Part shown: positions 19,771 to 29,214 of the stretch, piece after piece
Layout of the letters: each line of letters opens with the position of its first letter
How positions within the stretch are numbered: the stretch's first letter is position 1
Source of the DNA: Rubrivivax sp.
GTDB lineage: Bacteria > Pseudomonadota > Gammaproteobacteria > Burkholderiales > Burkholderiaceae_C
Direction: 5' to 3'
Assembly: GCA_016789955.1 (NCBI GenBank)
Contig: JAEUPB010000017.1
Span: 1 to 32,353 of the forward strand
Length of the DNA: 32,353 nucleotides
Position numbers and translations under genes: made by a program
The notes under the pieces: model-generated
What the model was told of the DNA's origin: nothing
Database searches by the model: none
What the model saw: only the letters and a program-made list of their open reading frames with translations

Positions 19771-20717
19771 AGGGCCTGCTGCTCGTCGGCCCCACGGCGT
19801 CGGGCAAGAGTGCGGTGGCGATGGCGTTCGCGGCACAGCAGCCGATCGAGATCGTCAGCGTCGATTCGGCCCTGGTCTACCGCGGCATGGACATCGGCAC
19901 CGCCAAGCCCTCGGCCGCCGACCGCGCCGCGGTGCCGCACCACCTGATCGACATCGTCGACCCCACCGAGGCCTACTCGGCCGCACGCTTCGCCGCCGAT
20001 GCCGTACGGCTGGCCGGCGAGATCCGCGCACGCGGCAAGCTGCCGCTGCTGGTGGGCGGCACGATGCTGTACGTGAAGGCGCTGCGCGACGGGCTCGACC
20101 CTATGCCCGAGGCCGATCAGGCGGTGCGGGCCGCGCTCGATGCGGAAGCGGCCGAACGCGGCTGGCCCGCGCTGCACGCCGAGCTGGCGCGCCTCGATCC
20201 GGTCACCGCCGCGCGGCTGGCCCCGCACGACGCGCAGCGCATCCAGCGCGCGCTGGAGGTGGTCCGCACGAGCGGCCGGCCGCTGTCGGCGTGGCATGCG
20301 CGCGGCGGCGATGCCGGCGCCGAAGCGCGGATCGCCACCGCCGATGCCGACTGGCCGATCGTCTCGCTGGAGCCCGACTCCCGCGCCTGGCTGCACGCGC
20401 GCATCGCCGAGCGCTTCGACGCGATGCTCTCCGCCAGCTTCCTCGACGAGGTGCGTGCCCTGAAGGCCCGTGGCGACCTGCATTCGGCGCTCCCGGCCAT
20501 GCGCGCCGTGGGCTATCGCCAGGCCTGGGCGGCGCTTGAGGCCGGCCCGCTCGACGGCCTGCGCGACGCCGGCATCGCCGCGACGCGGCAGCTCGCCAAG
20601 CGGCAGCTCACGTGGCTGCGCTCGATGCCCACGCGCACGGTCGTCGCCTGCGACGCGCCCGACGCCACGGCGCGCGCGCTCGACGCGCTCGGCGCGCGGG
20701 CCCGGTCCGCATGCTGA
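19767..20717 (+). CDS. miaA: tRNA dimethylallyltransferase
   Basis: Adds the dimethylallyl group to A37 of tRNAs reading codons that begin with U. The 316-residue protein has the P-loop GPTASGKS (residues 8-15), the [18 protein letters not shown] motif (family DSAQVYRGM with Leu for Gln), [20 protein letters not shown], the [11 protein letters not shown] motif, [22 protein letters not shown] and [14 protein letters not shown]. All are diagnostic. The ATG overlaps the transporter stop (ATGA), and the end overlaps the ABC ATPase start by 7 nt. In many proteobacteria miaA sits near mutL or hfq; here it is embedded between transport genes. Confidence 0.97.
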   Translation: MKGLLLVGPTASGKSAVAMAFAAQQPIEIVSVDSALVYRGMDIGTAKPSAADRAAVPHHLIDIVDPTEAYSAARFAADAVRLAGEIRARGKLPLLVGGTMLYVKALRDGLDPMPEADQAVRAALDAEAAERGWPALHAELARLDPVTAARLAPHDAQRIQRALEVVRTSGRPLSAWHARGGDAGAEARIATADADWPIVSLEPDSRAWLHARIAERFDAMLSASFLDEVRALKARGDLHSALPAMRAVGYRQAWAALEAGPLDGLRDAGIAATRQLAKRQLTWLRSMPTRTVVACDAPDATARALDALGARARSAC

Positions 20718-21358
20718 TCCTCGACGGCATCGGCAAGGCCTACGCCGGCACGCCCGTGCTGCACGGCGTCTCGCTGGAACTGCGCGCCGGCGAGTTCGTC
20801 GCGCTGCTCGGTGAATCGGGCGTCGGCAAGTCGACGCTGCTGAACTGCATCGCCGGCCTCGACGACGTGGACACCGGCCGCATCGTCATCGACGGCGCGG
20901 AGCTGCACACGCTCGACGCAGACGCCCGCGCGCTGCTGCGACGTCGGTTGCTGGGCTTCGTGTTCCAGGCCTTCCACGTGCTGCCGCACCTGTCGGTGGC
21001 CGAGAACGTGGCGCTGCCGCTGCTGCTGCTGGGCCGGCGCGACCCGGCGCGCGTGCAGGCGCTGCTGGCCGCCGTGGGGTTGCAGGGGCTGGGCGAGCGG
21101 CTGCCGGCGCAGCTCTCGGGCGGGCAGCTGCAGCGCGTGGCGATCGCCCGCGCCGTCGTGCACGGCCCGCGCCTGATCCTCGCCGACGAGCCCACCGGCA
21201 ACCTCGACCCCACCACCGCCACGCGCGTGCTCGACGTGCTGCACGAGCAGGTGCACGGCGCCGGTGCGGCCTGCCTGCTGGTGACCCATTCGCAAGCCGC
21301 CGCCGCGCGTGCCGATCGGGTGCTGCGGCTCACGGCGGCGGGCATCGAGGCCGCGTGA
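20711..21358 (+). CDS. ABC transporter ATP-binding protein (LolD/MacB/AttE-like)
   Basis: A 215-residue ATPase: Walker [10 protein letters not shown] (34-42), Q-loop [18 protein letters not shown], signature [14 protein letters not shown], Walker [13 protein letters not shown] and the H-loop LLVTHS. The FVFQ-HLLP pattern and DEPTGNLD place it with the LolD/MacB/FtsE group that pairs with FtsX-fold permeases. The next gene encodes such a permease and the one after an AttH-like secreted protein, so this is the AttE-type ATPase of that set. The ATG at 20711 lies within the end of miaA, 7 nt overlap; an upstream in-frame start would only add arginine-rich sequence. It couples by GTGA to the permease. 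Confidence 0.94.
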   Translation: MLILDGIGKAYAGTPVLHGVSLELRAGEFVALLGESGVGKSTLLNCIAGLDDVDTGRIVIDGAELHTLDADARALLRRRLLGFVFQAFHVLPHLSVAENVALPLLLLGRRDPARVQALLAAVGLQGLGERLPAQLSGGQLQRVAIARAVVHGPRLILADEPTGNLDPTTATRVLDVLHEQVHGAGAACLLVTHSQAAAARADRVLRLTAAGIEAA

Positions 21359-23973
21359 GTCCGGTGAACGGCCTGACGATCCGTGTGTTGAACGGGTGCA
21401 CGCTGCGCGTGCTGTGGCCGCTGGTCTGGCGCCAGTGGCGGCACCAAGCGTGGCGGCAGGCGGTGGTGGTGCTGGCGGTGGCCCTGGGCGTGGCGCTGGC
21501 GTGGTCGGTGCACGTGATCAACCAGTCGGCGCTGGCGGAGTTCTCGTCGGCGGTGCGCTCGGCCAACGGCGAGCCCGACCTCGTGCTGCGCGGCGCGGCC
21601 GGCCCGTTCGACGACGCGCTGCACGCCCGCGTGGCCGGCAGCGAGGCGGTGCAGCTCGCCAGCCCGGTGCTGGAGATCGACACGCATGCGCGGCGGCCGG
21701 GGGCTGCCGCTGCCGCGCCGGCGAGTGCCGGCCTCGCCAGCCTCGGTGCGGGTTCCGCCGACCGCACGCCATTGCGCCTGCTCGGCGTCGACGGGCTGGT
21801 GGTCGCCGCGCTGGCGCCCGACCTGATGCCGCGGCCGGCTTCGTCGAACGACCGCTACGGGCTGTTCGACGAACGCGCCGTCTACCTGAACGCCCCGGCC
21901 CGCCGCCAGCTCGGGGTGACCGACGGCGACGAGGTGCTGCTGCGCCGCGGCGCGCAGTGGATTCCGCTGCGCGTGGCCGGATCGGTGGCTGCGGCCGGCA
22001 CGCCGATGGCGGTGATGGACATCGCCGCGGCGCAGACGGCGTTCGGGCTCGAAGGGCGGCTGTCGCGCATCGACCTGCGCCTCGTGCCCGGGGCCGATGC
22101 GGCCGCGCTGCAGGCCGCTTTGCCGGGAAACGTGCGCGTGGCGCGCGCCGACGATGCCGGCGAGCGGGCCTCGGCGCTGTCGCGTGCGTATCGCGTCAAC
22201 CTCACCGTGCTGGCGCTGGTGGCGCTGCTGGTCGGCGGCTTCCTGGTGTTCTCGGTGGTGAGCCTGTCGGTGGCGCAGCGCACGCCGGCGCTGGCGCTGC
22301 TGTCGGTGCTGGGCCTCACGGCGCGCGAGCGGCGCGCCTGGGTGCTGCAGGAGAACGCGGTGCTCGGCGCCGCGGGCAGCGTGCTCGGGCTGCTGCTGGG
22401 CACCGGGCTCGCATGGGCGGCGCTGCAGTGGCTGGCCGGCGACCTCGGCGGCGGCTACTTCCCGGGGCTGGTGCCGACGCTGCAGCTTTCGCCCGTGGCG
22501 GCGATGGCGTTCTTCGCGCTCGGCGTGGCCAGCGCCGTGGCCGGGGCCTGGGTTCCGGCCCGCCACGCGGAAGCGCTGCCGCCCGCGCAGGCGCTGAAGG
22601 GCCTGGGCGTGGGCGATCTGCCGCCGCTGCGTGCACGCTGGCCGCTGGTGATGCTGCTCGGCTCGCTGCTGCTGGCGCTGGCGCCGCCGGTGGGCGGGCT
22701 GCCGCTGGCGGCCTATGCCTCGGTGGCCTTGCTGCTGTTCGGCGGCGTGGCGCTGGTGCCGGTGGCCGTGCAGGCGCTGCTGGCCGGGCACCCCACGCCG
22801 CACGGCGCCGCCGCGCTGCTGGCGGTGCGGCGGGCCGACCACCAGCGGCACGCGGCCACGGCCGCAGTGGCCGGCGTGGTGGCCAGCCTCGCGCTCTCGG
22901 TGGCGCTGACGGTGATGGTGGCGAGCTTCCGCAGCGGCGTGGCGAGCTGGCTCGACCAGGTGCTGCCGGCCGACCTCTACGCCCGCACCGCCGGCAGCGG
23001 CGCCGCGGCCGAGCAACCGTGGCTGGACGACGCGACCGTCGCACGCGCTGCCGCGCTGCCCGGCGTCGTGCGGCTGCGCGCCACGCGCGTGCGGCAGCTC
23101 GTGCTGGCGCCCGACCTGCCCGCGGTGGGCCTGATGACGCGTCCGCTGGCGGGCGTGGACGCGTCCGCCGTGCTGCCCCTCGTCGGGCCGGCGCTGCCCG
23201 CGGCCACGCTGCGGCCCGACGAAGTGGGCGTGTACGTCAGCGAGGCGATGGTCAGCCTGCACGGGGCGGCGCCCGGCCGCACGATCGAGCTGCCGCTGGG
23301 CGGCCCGCGCGGCGTGCAGCCGGTGCGCGTGCTGGGCGTGTTCCGCGACTATGCGCGGCAGTTCGGCACCGTGGCCATCGACGACGGCGACCACCGGCGA
23401 CTGACCGGCGACCGGCTGCACAACGAGCTGGCCTTCTGGCTCGCGCCGGGCACCGACGTCGCGGCCGTGCAGCGCGGTCTGCGCGAGCTGCTGCCCGACC
23501 CGTCGCTGGTCGACTACGCCAGCGCGGCCGAGCTGCGCAGCCTGTCGCTGCGCATCTTCGACCGCAGCTTCGCCGTCACCACCTACCTGCAGGTGGTGGC
23601 GGTGACGATCGGCCTCGTCGGCGTGGCGGCGAGCCTGTCGGCGCAGGTGCTGGCACGGCGCAAGGAGTTCGGGCTGCTGGCGCACCTGGGCTTGCGCCGC
23701 CGCGAGGTGCTCGGCCTCGTGGCCGGCGAGACGGCCGTGTGGATGGCCGCCGGCACCGGCGTCGGGCTGCTGCTGGGGCTGGCGGTGAGCGTGGTGCTGG
23801 TGCACGTGGTCAACCCGCAGAGCTTCCACTGGACGATGGCGCTGGTGCTGCCGCCGTGGCGGCTGGCCGCGCTGTGTGCGGCGGTGCTGGCGGCGGGCGT
23901 GGCGACGGCCGCGCTGTCGGCACGCGGCGCCACCGCGCGCTCGGCGGTGCTGGCGGTGAAGGAGGATTGGTGA
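21355..23973 (+). CDS. FtsX-type ABC permease, large fused form (AttF/AttG-like)
   Basis: An 872-residue permease starting at a GTG overlapping the ATPase stop. An N-terminal helix ([19 protein letters not shown]) is followed by a large periplasmic domain (about residues 55-280). Then comes an FtsX core of three helices ([58 protein letters not shown]). A second unit follows: hydrophobic helices, a second periplasmic domain (about 530-730), and a second FtsX core ([56 protein letters not shown]). The duplicated layout is that of large permeases in the AttEFGH, YbbP and related groups. These do not usually act as simple importers but move or release lipophilic or envelope components. Substrate unknown. 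Confidence 0.92.
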   Translation: MSPVNGLTIRVLNGCTLRVLWPLVWRQWRHQAWRQAVVVLAVALGVALAWSVHVINQSALAEFSSAVRSANGEPDLVLRGAAGPFDDALHARVAGSEAVQLASPVLEIDTHARRPGAAAAAPASAGLASLGAGSADRTPLRLLGVDGLVVAALAPDLMPRPASSNDRYGLFDERAVYLNAPARRQLGVTDGDEVLLRRGAQWIPLRVAGSVAAAGTPMAVMDIAAAQTAFGLEGRLSRIDLRLVPGADAAALQAALPGNVRVARADDAGERASALSRAYRVNLTVLALVALLVGGFLVFSVVSLSVAQRTPALALLSVLGLTARERRAWVLQENAVLGAAGSVLGLLLGTGLAWAALQWLAGDLGGGYFPGLVPTLQLSPVAAMAFFALGVASAVAGAWVPARHAEALPPAQALKGLGVGDLPPLRARWPLVMLLGSLLLALAPPVGGLPLAAYASVALLLFGGVALVPVAVQALLAGHPTPHGAAALLAVRRADHQRHAATAAVAGVVASLALSVALTVMVASFRSGVASWLDQVLPADLYARTAGSGAAAEQPWLDDATVARAAALPGVVRLRATRVRQLVLAPDLPAVGLMTRPLAGVDASAVLPLVGPALPAATLRPDEVGVYVSEAMVSLHGAAPGRTIELPLGGPRGVQPVRVLGVFRDYARQFGTVAIDDGDHRRLTGDRLHNELAFWLAPGTDVAAVQRGLRELLPDPSLVDYASAAELRSLSLRIFDRSFAVTTYLQVVAVTIGLVGVAASLSAQVLARRKEFGLLAHLGLRRREVLGLVAGETAVWMAAGTGVGLLLGLAVSVVLVHVVNPQSFHWTMALVLPPWRLAALCAAVLAAGVATAALSARGATARSAVLAVKEDW
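23959..23965 (+). promoter_or_regulatory. Ribosome binding site of the AttH-like gene
   Basis: AAGGAGG, 7 nt before the ATG at 23973, is the strongest Shine-Dalgarno sequence I noticed in the window. It lies inside the end of the permease gene, so the secreted protein may be translated well independently of coupling. Confidence 0.7.
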
Positions 23974-25106
23974 TGGGCCCGCAGCGCCGAGCGCTGCTGG
24001 GTGGGGCCCGCCGAGCGCTGCTGGCTGCGACCGGCCTCGTACCGCTGCTGGGCCTGGCGCCGATGGCTGCAGGCGCCGAGCCGGTGCGCCGCGGCCGCGC
24101 GCTGGTGTTCCCGCGCGACCACGGCGCCCACCCCGACGCGGCGATCGAGTGGTGGTACGCCACCGGCTGGCTCGGCGCCTTCGACGCCCCGACGCACGGC
24201 TTCCAGGTGACCTTCTTCCGCAGCCGCACACCGATCGACGCGGCCGGCTCGACGAGCCGCTACGCGCCGCGCCAGATCCTGTTCGCGCACGCCGCGCTGA
24301 CCGACCTCGCCGCCCGCACGCACCGCCATGCCGAGCGCATCGCGCGCTGGGACGGCCGCCGCCTCGAAGCCCCCGCATTCGCCGCCGAAGACGACGCGCG
24401 CGTGCGCATCGGCGCCTGGACATGGCAGCGCGAGGACGGCCCGCCGGTGCGCTGGCGGGCGCGCCTGCCCGGCGACCCGGCGCTGGACGTGACGCTCGCC
24501 CGCACGCAGCCGGTGCTGCTGCAGGGCGACGCCGGCTGGTCACGCAAGGGGCCCGCCGAGGTGCAGGCCAGCCACTACTACAGCGAACCTCAGCTGGCCG
24601 CCGAGGTGCAGACCGGCACCGGCGCCCAGGCCGTGCGGCGCGGCGGCCGCGCCTGGCTCGACCACGAGTGGAGCGACGTGCTGATGCACCCCGAGGCCGT
24701 GGGGTGGGACTGGATCGGCATCAACCTCGCCGACGGCGGCGCGCTCACCGCCTTCCGGCTGCGTCGCGCCGACGGCACCGCGTTGTGGGCCGGCGGCAGC
24801 CTGCGCGACGGCCGCGGCTCGCTGACCGTGTTCGGGGCGGCCGACGTGACCTACGCCGCCAGCGGCCGAGCGTGGACGAGCCCGGCCACGCAGGCCCGCT
24901 ACCCGGTGCAGTGGACCGTCACCACCCCGGCCGGCCGCTGGCAGGTGGCGGCGCTGCTCGACGCGCAGGAGATCGACGCGCGCGGTTCCACCGGCACGAT
25001 CTACTGGGAAGGCCTGGCCGAGCTGCGCGACGAGCGCGGGCAGCGCGTGGGACTGGGCTACCTGGAGATGACGGGATACGCGGAACGGTTGCGGCTGGGC
25101 GCGTAG
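23973..25106 (+). CDS. AttH / CrtC-like secreted lipocalin-fold protein
   Basis: A 377-residue protein of the COG5621 group (AttH; related to carotenoid 1,2-hydratase CrtC). The N-terminus has arginine pairs before a hydrophobic run (RRALLGG..., ending MAAGA near residue 35), giving a signal peptide that may use the Tat route. Diagnostic motifs are [79 protein letters not shown] and YWEGLAEL. Families such as this lie beside ABC ATPase and FtsX-type permease genes, as here. The carotenoid hydratase function is not implied without other carotenoid genes. It overlaps the permease by one base and has a strong ribosome binding site. Confidence 0.9.
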   Translation: MGPQRRALLGGARRALLAATGLVPLLGLAPMAAGAEPVRRGRALVFPRDHGAHPDAAIEWWYATGWLGAFDAPTHGFQVTFFRSRTPIDAAGSTSRYAPRQILFAHAALTDLAARTHRHAERIARWDGRRLEAPAFAAEDDARVRIGAWTWQREDGPPVRWRARLPGDPALDVTLARTQPVLLQGDAGWSRKGPAEVQASHYYSEPQLAAEVQTGTGAQAVRRGGRAWLDHEWSDVLMHPEAVGWDWIGINLADGGALTAFRLRRADGTALWAGGSLRDGRGSLTVFGAADVTYAASGRAWTSPATQARYPVQWTVTTPAGRWQVAALLDAQEIDARGSTGTIYWEGLAELRDERGQRVGLGYLEMTGYAERLRLGA

Positions 25107-25126
25107 CCCCGCCCACCCGAACCGAG

Positions 25127-26023
25127 CTACAGCGGCCCGGCCGCCTGGTTGTCGCCCACGCCGCTGGAGGCCGGGCGCGACAGGTCGACCGGCGCGGCGC
25201 GCACGCTGTTGCCACCGGCCTGGCGCGACGCTTCCAGCGCCGACTCGGCGTCCTGCATCAGCGCCGAAAGCTGGGCGTGCGCCGGCCGCACCGTGGCCAC
25301 GCCGGTGCTCACGGTGATGCGCAGCCGCTGGTCCTGCCAGGGCACCTCGAGCTGCTCGGCGCGCTCGCGGATGCGTTCGGCCACGTCGAGCGCGCCGGTG
25401 GCATCGGCCTGCGCCAGCAGCACGGCCAGCTGGGCCGGGCCGTAGCGCGCCAGCGCATCGGCACCGCGCAACGTGGGGGCGACGCTGGCGGCGAGTTCGC
25501 GCAGCACCGCGTCGCCGGCGCTGCTGCCGCGCAGGTCGACCAGGCGGCGGAAGCGATCGACCTCGACCAGCACGATGCCGGTACCGCTGCCGTAGCGGCG
25601 GGCCCGCGCCCATTCGCGTTCGGCCAGCGCCAGGAAATGCGCGCGGTTGGCCACGCCGGTGAGCATGTCCAGCGTGTCGAGCCGGGAGAGCAGGTCTTGC
25701 GCCCGTTCGAGCTGTCGCGCCAGCTTGACCAGCAGCACCGAGACCGGCAGCACCAGCACCAGCAGGCCGACGGCCGCGGCGATCGCGGGAGCTGCCGCAC
25801 CGATGGGCGCCAGCGCCTGCGCCAACCCCCAGGCCAGCGCCGCCGCGGCACCGGCGGCCACCAGGCTCAGCAGCAGGCCGCCGACGAGCGGGCTGACGCG
25901 GGTGATGCCGGGCAGCGGCAACGACAGCGACGCCGGCGCGTCGGCAGCGCCGGCCGCGGGGCGGGGAGCCGATGCATCGCGCGGGGCGGCGTCGGGGGTG
26001 CGGGTGGGTTCGGGCAGGGCCAT
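25127..26023 (-). CDS. Membrane GGDEF-domain protein with degenerate active site
   Basis: A 298-residue protein with a disordered N-terminus, two helices (about 46-68 and 80-99) and a GGDEF domain from about residue 116 (DTLDMLTGVANRAHF). The domain follows the family to the inhibitory I-site RGAD (186-189) and ARY, but the catalytic GG(D/E)EF is GPAQL at 195-199. The metal-binding first Asp of the DxDxF motif is Glu154, and the Asn that contacts guanine is Val162. Thus it should not make c-di-GMP, but the RxxD site may bind it, suggesting a receptor or scaffold. The start at 26023 (MALPEP) is preferred over an in-frame upstream start; the frame is clear. No PAS or receiver domain is visible. 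Confidence 0.85.
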   Translation of the reverse strand: MALPEPTRTPDAAPRDASAPRPAAGAADAPASLSLPLPGITRVSPLVGGLLLSLVAAGAAAALAWGLAQALAPIGAAAPAIAAAVGLLVLVLPVSVLLVKLARQLERAQDLLSRLDTLDMLTGVANRAHFLALAEREWARARRYGSGTGIVLVEVDRFRRLVDLRGSSAGDAVLRELAASVAPTLRGADALARYGPAQLAVLLAQADATGALDVAERIRERAEQLEVPWQDQRLRITVSTGVATVRPAHAQLSALMQDAESALEASRQAGGNSVRAAPVDLSRPASSGVGDNQAAGPL

Positions 26024-26165
26024 CGGGACTTCAGCCTGGGAGGCTATTCGACCACAAGCCGGCGGCGTGTGCGCACCCCTCGATCGCACGGATCGCGCCA
26101 GGGATACCTGAAAACGACAGCGCCGTGACAGGCGCCCGCACCGCGCCCCGCCGGCGGCGGCTGCC

Positions 26166-26171
26166 TACACT
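26166..26171 (+). promoter_or_regulatory. -10-like box directly before the ABC exporter gene
   Basis: TACACT (four of six consensus bases) is followed by only 5 nt and then the ATG at 26177, so a transcript starting at the usual distance would be leaderless or nearly so. No -35 is evident. The rest of the 153-nt divergent gap to the GGDEF gene shows nothing else clear. Confidence 0.42.
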
Positions 26172-26176
26172 CGCGC

Positions 26177-28024
26177 ATGGTCGCTGCCACCACTGCCGAA
26201 TCCGATCCGCCCGACGCTGGCATCCCCGCCGACCCTTCCTCCGACGCCAGCCCCAAGCGGCAGCAGGTGCAGTCGCTGTCGGGCCTGCTGCCGTTCATCC
26301 GCCCGTACCGCGGCCGCATCGCACTGGCCGCGCTGTTCCTCGTCGGCGCGGCCGCCAGCACGCTGCTGCTGCCGGTGGCGCTGAAGATGCTGATCGACCA
26401 GGGCCTGGTCGCCGCCGATCCCGGCGCGCGCATGCTGGCGCTGCGCGGCCACTTCCTCGAGCTGTTCGCGGTGGGCGTGGCGCTGGCGCTGTTCTCGGCC
26501 GGCCGCTTCTACATGGTGACCTGGCTGGGCGAGCGCATCACGGCCGACCTGCGCAACGCCGTCTACGCGCACGTGGTCGGGCAGAGTCCGGAGTTCTTCG
26601 AAACCACCAAGACCGGCGAGGTGCTGTCGCGGCTGACCACCGACACCACGCTCGTGCAGACGGTGGTGGGCTCGTCGTTCAGCATGGGGCTGCGCAACGT
26701 GGTGATGGGCATCGGCGCGCTGGCGATGCTGATCGTCACCAATCCCTATGTCATGACGCAGGTGCTGGGCATCCTCGTGGTGGTGGTGCTGCCGGCGCTG
26801 GTGTTCGGCCGCCGCGTGCGCAAGCTCTCGCGCGCCAGCCAGGACCGCATGGCCGACAGCAGCGCCATCGCCGCCGAAGTGCTGGGCGCGATCCCCGTGG
26901 TGCAGAGCTACGTGCAGGAGCGGCGCGAGGCGGCGCGCTTCGACGCCTCCACCGAGGCCGCGTTCGCCACCGCGCGCAAGCGCACGCGGGTGCGCTCGGC
27001 GCTGGTGGCGTTCATCATCAGCGCCAGCTTCGGCGCGCTGCTGTGGGGCCTGTACCAGGGCACGCAGGCGGTGCTGGCCGGCCGCATCAGCGCCGGCCAC
27101 CTCGGGCAGACCGTCGTCTACGTGATCATCTTCATCGGGGCGGTGGCGGTGCTCTCGGAGGTGTGGGGCGACCTGCTGCGCGCCGCCGGCGCCACCGAGC
27201 GGCTGATGGAGCTGCTGTCGGCGCGCTCGCCGGTGGCCGAGGCCGCGCGTCCGCAGGCGCTTCCGCCGGTGGCCGGCGGCTCCAGCGTGGCGTTCGAGCA
27301 CGTGCTGTTCCACTACCCGTCGCGGCCGAAGGTGCCGTCGCTGGCCGACTTCACGCTCGAGGTGCACCCCGGCGAGACGGTGGCGCTGGTGGGCCCCAGC
27401 GGCGCCGGCAAGAGCACCGTGCTGCAGCTGCTGCTGCGCTACTACGACGTGCAATCGGGCACCGTGCGCGTCGACGGCGTGCCGGTGCGCGAGGCACGCC
27501 TGGCCGAGCTGCGCGGCCGCATCGGCATCGTGCCGCAGGAGAGCACGGTGTTCTCCACCAGCGCGCTGGAGAACATCCGCTACGGCCGGCCGGATGCCAG
27601 CGACGACGAGGTGAAGGCCGCGGCGCGAGCCGCCTTCGCGCACGACTTCATCACGGCGCTGCCGCAGGGCTACGACACCTACCTCGGCGAGCGCGGCGTG
27701 CGCCTGTCGGGCGGGCAGCGCCAGCGCATCTCGATCGCGCGCGCGATGCTGAAGAACCCGCCGCTGCTGCTGCTCGACGAGGCCACCAGCGCGCTGGACG
27801 CCGAGAGCGAGCGCATGGTGCAGGCCGCGCTGGAGGCGGCGATGCGAGGCCGCACGACGATCGTCATCGCGCACCGGCTGGCGACCGTGCTGCGCGCCGA
27901 CCGCATCGTCGTGCTGGATGGCGGCCGCATCGTCGACATCGGCACCCACGCCGAGCTCGCGGCGCGCGGCGGGCTGTACGCGCGGCTGGCGTCGATGCAG
28001 TTCGATCTGCAGCACGCGGCCTGA
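26177..28024 (+). CDS. ABCB-type (MsbA-like) ABC exporter, fused membrane and ATPase domains
   Basis: A 615-residue half-exporter. After a charged N-terminus, six membrane helices fill about residues 45-320 (LAALFLVGAAASTLLLPVAL, LFAVGVALALFSAGRFYMV and so on), with coupling segments ERITADLRNAVY and SPEFFETTKTGEVLSRL. The ATPase domain has Walker A GPSGAGKST (406-414), Q-loop GIVPQESTVFSTSALENIRYG, signature LSGGQRQR, Walker B LLLLDEATSALDAES and H-loop IVIAHRL. The pattern fits MsbA or ABC-B multidrug and lipid exporters; it would work as a homodimer. There is no partner half-transporter. Lipid A or drug export are candidates; I do not assign msbA, which is often beside lpxK. It is divergent from the GGDEF gene. 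Confidence 0.92.
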   Translation: MVAATTAESDPPDAGIPADPSSDASPKRQQVQSLSGLLPFIRPYRGRIALAALFLVGAAASTLLLPVALKMLIDQGLVAADPGARMLALRGHFLELFAVGVALALFSAGRFYMVTWLGERITADLRNAVYAHVVGQSPEFFETTKTGEVLSRLTTDTTLVQTVVGSSFSMGLRNVVMGIGALAMLIVTNPYVMTQVLGILVVVVLPALVFGRRVRKLSRASQDRMADSSAIAAEVLGAIPVVQSYVQERREAARFDASTEAAFATARKRTRVRSALVAFIISASFGALLWGLYQGTQAVLAGRISAGHLGQTVVYVIIFIGAVAVLSEVWGDLLRAAGATERLMELLSARSPVAEAARPQALPPVAGGSSVAFEHVLFHYPSRPKVPSLADFTLEVHPGETVALVGPSGAGKSTVLQLLLRYYDVQSGTVRVDGVPVREARLAELRGRIGIVPQESTVFSTSALENIRYGRPDASDDEVKAAARAAFAHDFITALPQGYDTYLGERGVRLSGGQRQRISIARAMLKNPPLLLLDEATSALDAESERMVQAALEAAMRGRTTIVIAHRLATVLRADRIVVLDGGRIVDIGTHAELAARGGLYARLASMQFDLQHAA

Positions 28025-28048
28025 TTCCCGCCTGCGCTGCTCAGGCCC

Positions 28049-29035
28049 TCAGGCCATCTTTGCGCGCCGCAGCTTCTCCAGCAGCTCCTTGCCCGACGCG
28101 TTCTGCTTGAGCCGCTTGGCCAGCGCCTCGAGCTTCTTGCGCACCGTCGCCTCGTCACCCTGCATCGCGTCGGCCACGGCCGAAGCTTCCTTCGCATCGA
28201 AGCCGAGCACCGCGGCGGCCTTCCTGCCGTCGACCGCCTGCACGCCCAGCTCCTTCACCTCCTTGGCCCAGCGCGCGGCGCCGTCACGCAGCACCTCGCA
28301 CGGCTGCCACACCTTCAGCGCGGCGTCGAGCTGCTCCTGGATCGCGCGCCGCTTGCCGGCGGTGAGCGCCGCGCCCTTGCCCAGATGCTGCGCGGCGAAC
28401 TCGCGGTGCACGCGCTCGCCTTCGCGCCACAGGCGCTCGAAGGCGTCGAACGCCTGCTGGAACGAGCCCTTGGCCTTGTTCAGCGCGTTGGCGTCGCGCG
28501 ACTTCGCCGCCGCGAGCGCCTGCTCGTGCAGCGGCTTCAGGCGGCCGTGCTGGGCGGCGAGCGCATCGCTGGCCTTCTTCAGCTCGGCCGCCACGTCGCC
28601 GATCGCCGCGTCGGCAGCCTTGCCGGCGGCGTAGGCTTCCTCGGCCTTCTCGATCGTGCGCGCGATGTCGCCGCGGATGTCCTTCAGGTCGGCGAGGTCC
28701 TTCTCGACCTGCGCCTCCCACACGCCGAGGTCGCTCAGCAGCTTCTTCGCCTGCTGGGCGGCCTCGCCGCCGTCGCGCAGCACCGGCTCGCCGGCCTCCT
28801 GGGACTGCTTCATCATCGGGAGCACGGTCTCGCGCAGGAACTCGATGCCCGCCTTGGCCTCGGCGGAGACCTCCTTCATCGCGGCGCGGTCGAACGACTC
28901 GATCGCGGCGTCGGCGCGCGTGCGCAGCCGTCCGGGCGACCCGGGCCGGTTGTAGAAGTCGCCGAGCTGCTTGCGGGCGGCCATCAGCCGCTCGCGGCAG
29001 GTGTCGACGGACGATGACGAGGCGGTTTCGGACAT
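28049..29035 (-). CDS. Helical coiled-coil protein of unknown function
   Basis: A 328-residue, almost wholly alpha-helical, charged cytoplasmic protein. Ala, Lys, Glu and Leu dominate, with long heptad-like runs ([58 protein letters not shown]). The N-terminal 75 residues contain [14 protein letters not shown] and the acid/Lys-rich [11 protein letters not shown]. It has few aromatics, no signal peptide, no membrane segment and no catalytic motif I recognise. The mix of Ala/Lys/Glu helices could suggest nucleic-acid- or membrane-bound scaffolding, or a DUF349-like fold, but I could not match it. The ATG has AGGAG 5 nt upstream (29041-29045). It is divergent from thyA and convergent with the ABC exporter (24 nt gap). 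Confidence 0.72.
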   Translation of the reverse strand: MSETASSSSVDTCRERLMAARKQLGDFYNRPGSPGRLRTRADAAIESFDRAAMKEVSAEAKAGIEFLRETVLPMMKQSQEAGEPVLRDGGEAAQQAKKLLSDLGVWEAQVEKDLADLKDIRGDIARTIEKAEEAYAAGKAADAAIGDVAAELKKASDALAAQHGRLKPLHEQALAAAKSRDANALNKAKGSFQQAFDAFERLWREGERVHREFAAQHLGKGAALTAGKRRAIQEQLDAALKVWQPCEVLRDGAARWAKEVKELGVQAVDGRKAAAVLGFDAKEASAVADAMQGDEATVRKKLEALAKRLKQNASGKELLEKLRRAKMA

Positions 29036-29091
29036 GGCGGCTCCTGGGGGCGGGGGGGGGTGGATGGACGGGCTCCATGCTCGGCGCGACC

Positions 29092-29173
29092 GTCCCGCGA
29101 GTCCCGGGGCGGATGTCCCGGCAGCGGCGCAACGTCTCCGCGTCGGGCCCGGGACACCGGGACGGCGGTCCCG
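29092..29173. promoter_or_regulatory. Cluster of six GTCCCG/CGGGAC hexamers in the thyA divergent region
   Basis: GTCCCG occurs at 29092, 29101, 29115 and 29168, and its complement CGGGAC at 29150 and 29158. Random expectation in a 180-nt window of this composition is well under one. It lies between the divergent helical-protein gene and thyA, with the first copies about 55 nt from the former. It may be a regulator binding array, or just a GC-rich local repeat. Confidence 0.4.
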
Positions 29174-29202
29174 CCGCGCCCGGCCGCAGCGGCCCGGCTG
29201 CC

Positions 29203-29208
29203 GATAAT
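29203..29208 (+). promoter_or_regulatory. -10 box of thyA, possible leaderless start
   Basis: GATAAT matches five of six consensus bases and ends 6 nt before the thyA ATG at 29215, placing the expected start of transcription at the A of ATG. No ribosome binding site or -35 is recognised upstream. Confidence 0.5.
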
Positions 29209-29214
29209 CCGCCC

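Noticed and set aside
21309-23972. The long plus-strand frame before the AttH start, in another phase than the permease
   Set aside because: The upstream part is out of frame with the recognised permease and gives Arg/Ala-rich sequence; only the part from 23973 is a real gene.
20740-24543. A 1267-codon open frame on the minus strand over the ABC genes
   Set aside because: It opposes MiaA-linked ABC ATPase, FtsX permease and AttH coding sequences with perfect motifs, and its own product has no recognisable domain.
23973-25106. Carotenoid 1,2-hydratase (crtC) assignment
   Set aside because: There are no other carotenoid genes and the ABC context fits the AttH group better.
25096-25115. TGGGCG/CGCCCA hairpin at the end of the AttH-like gene as a terminator
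   Set aside because: A 6-bp stem with no T-run is not distinguishable from chance in such GC-rich DNA.
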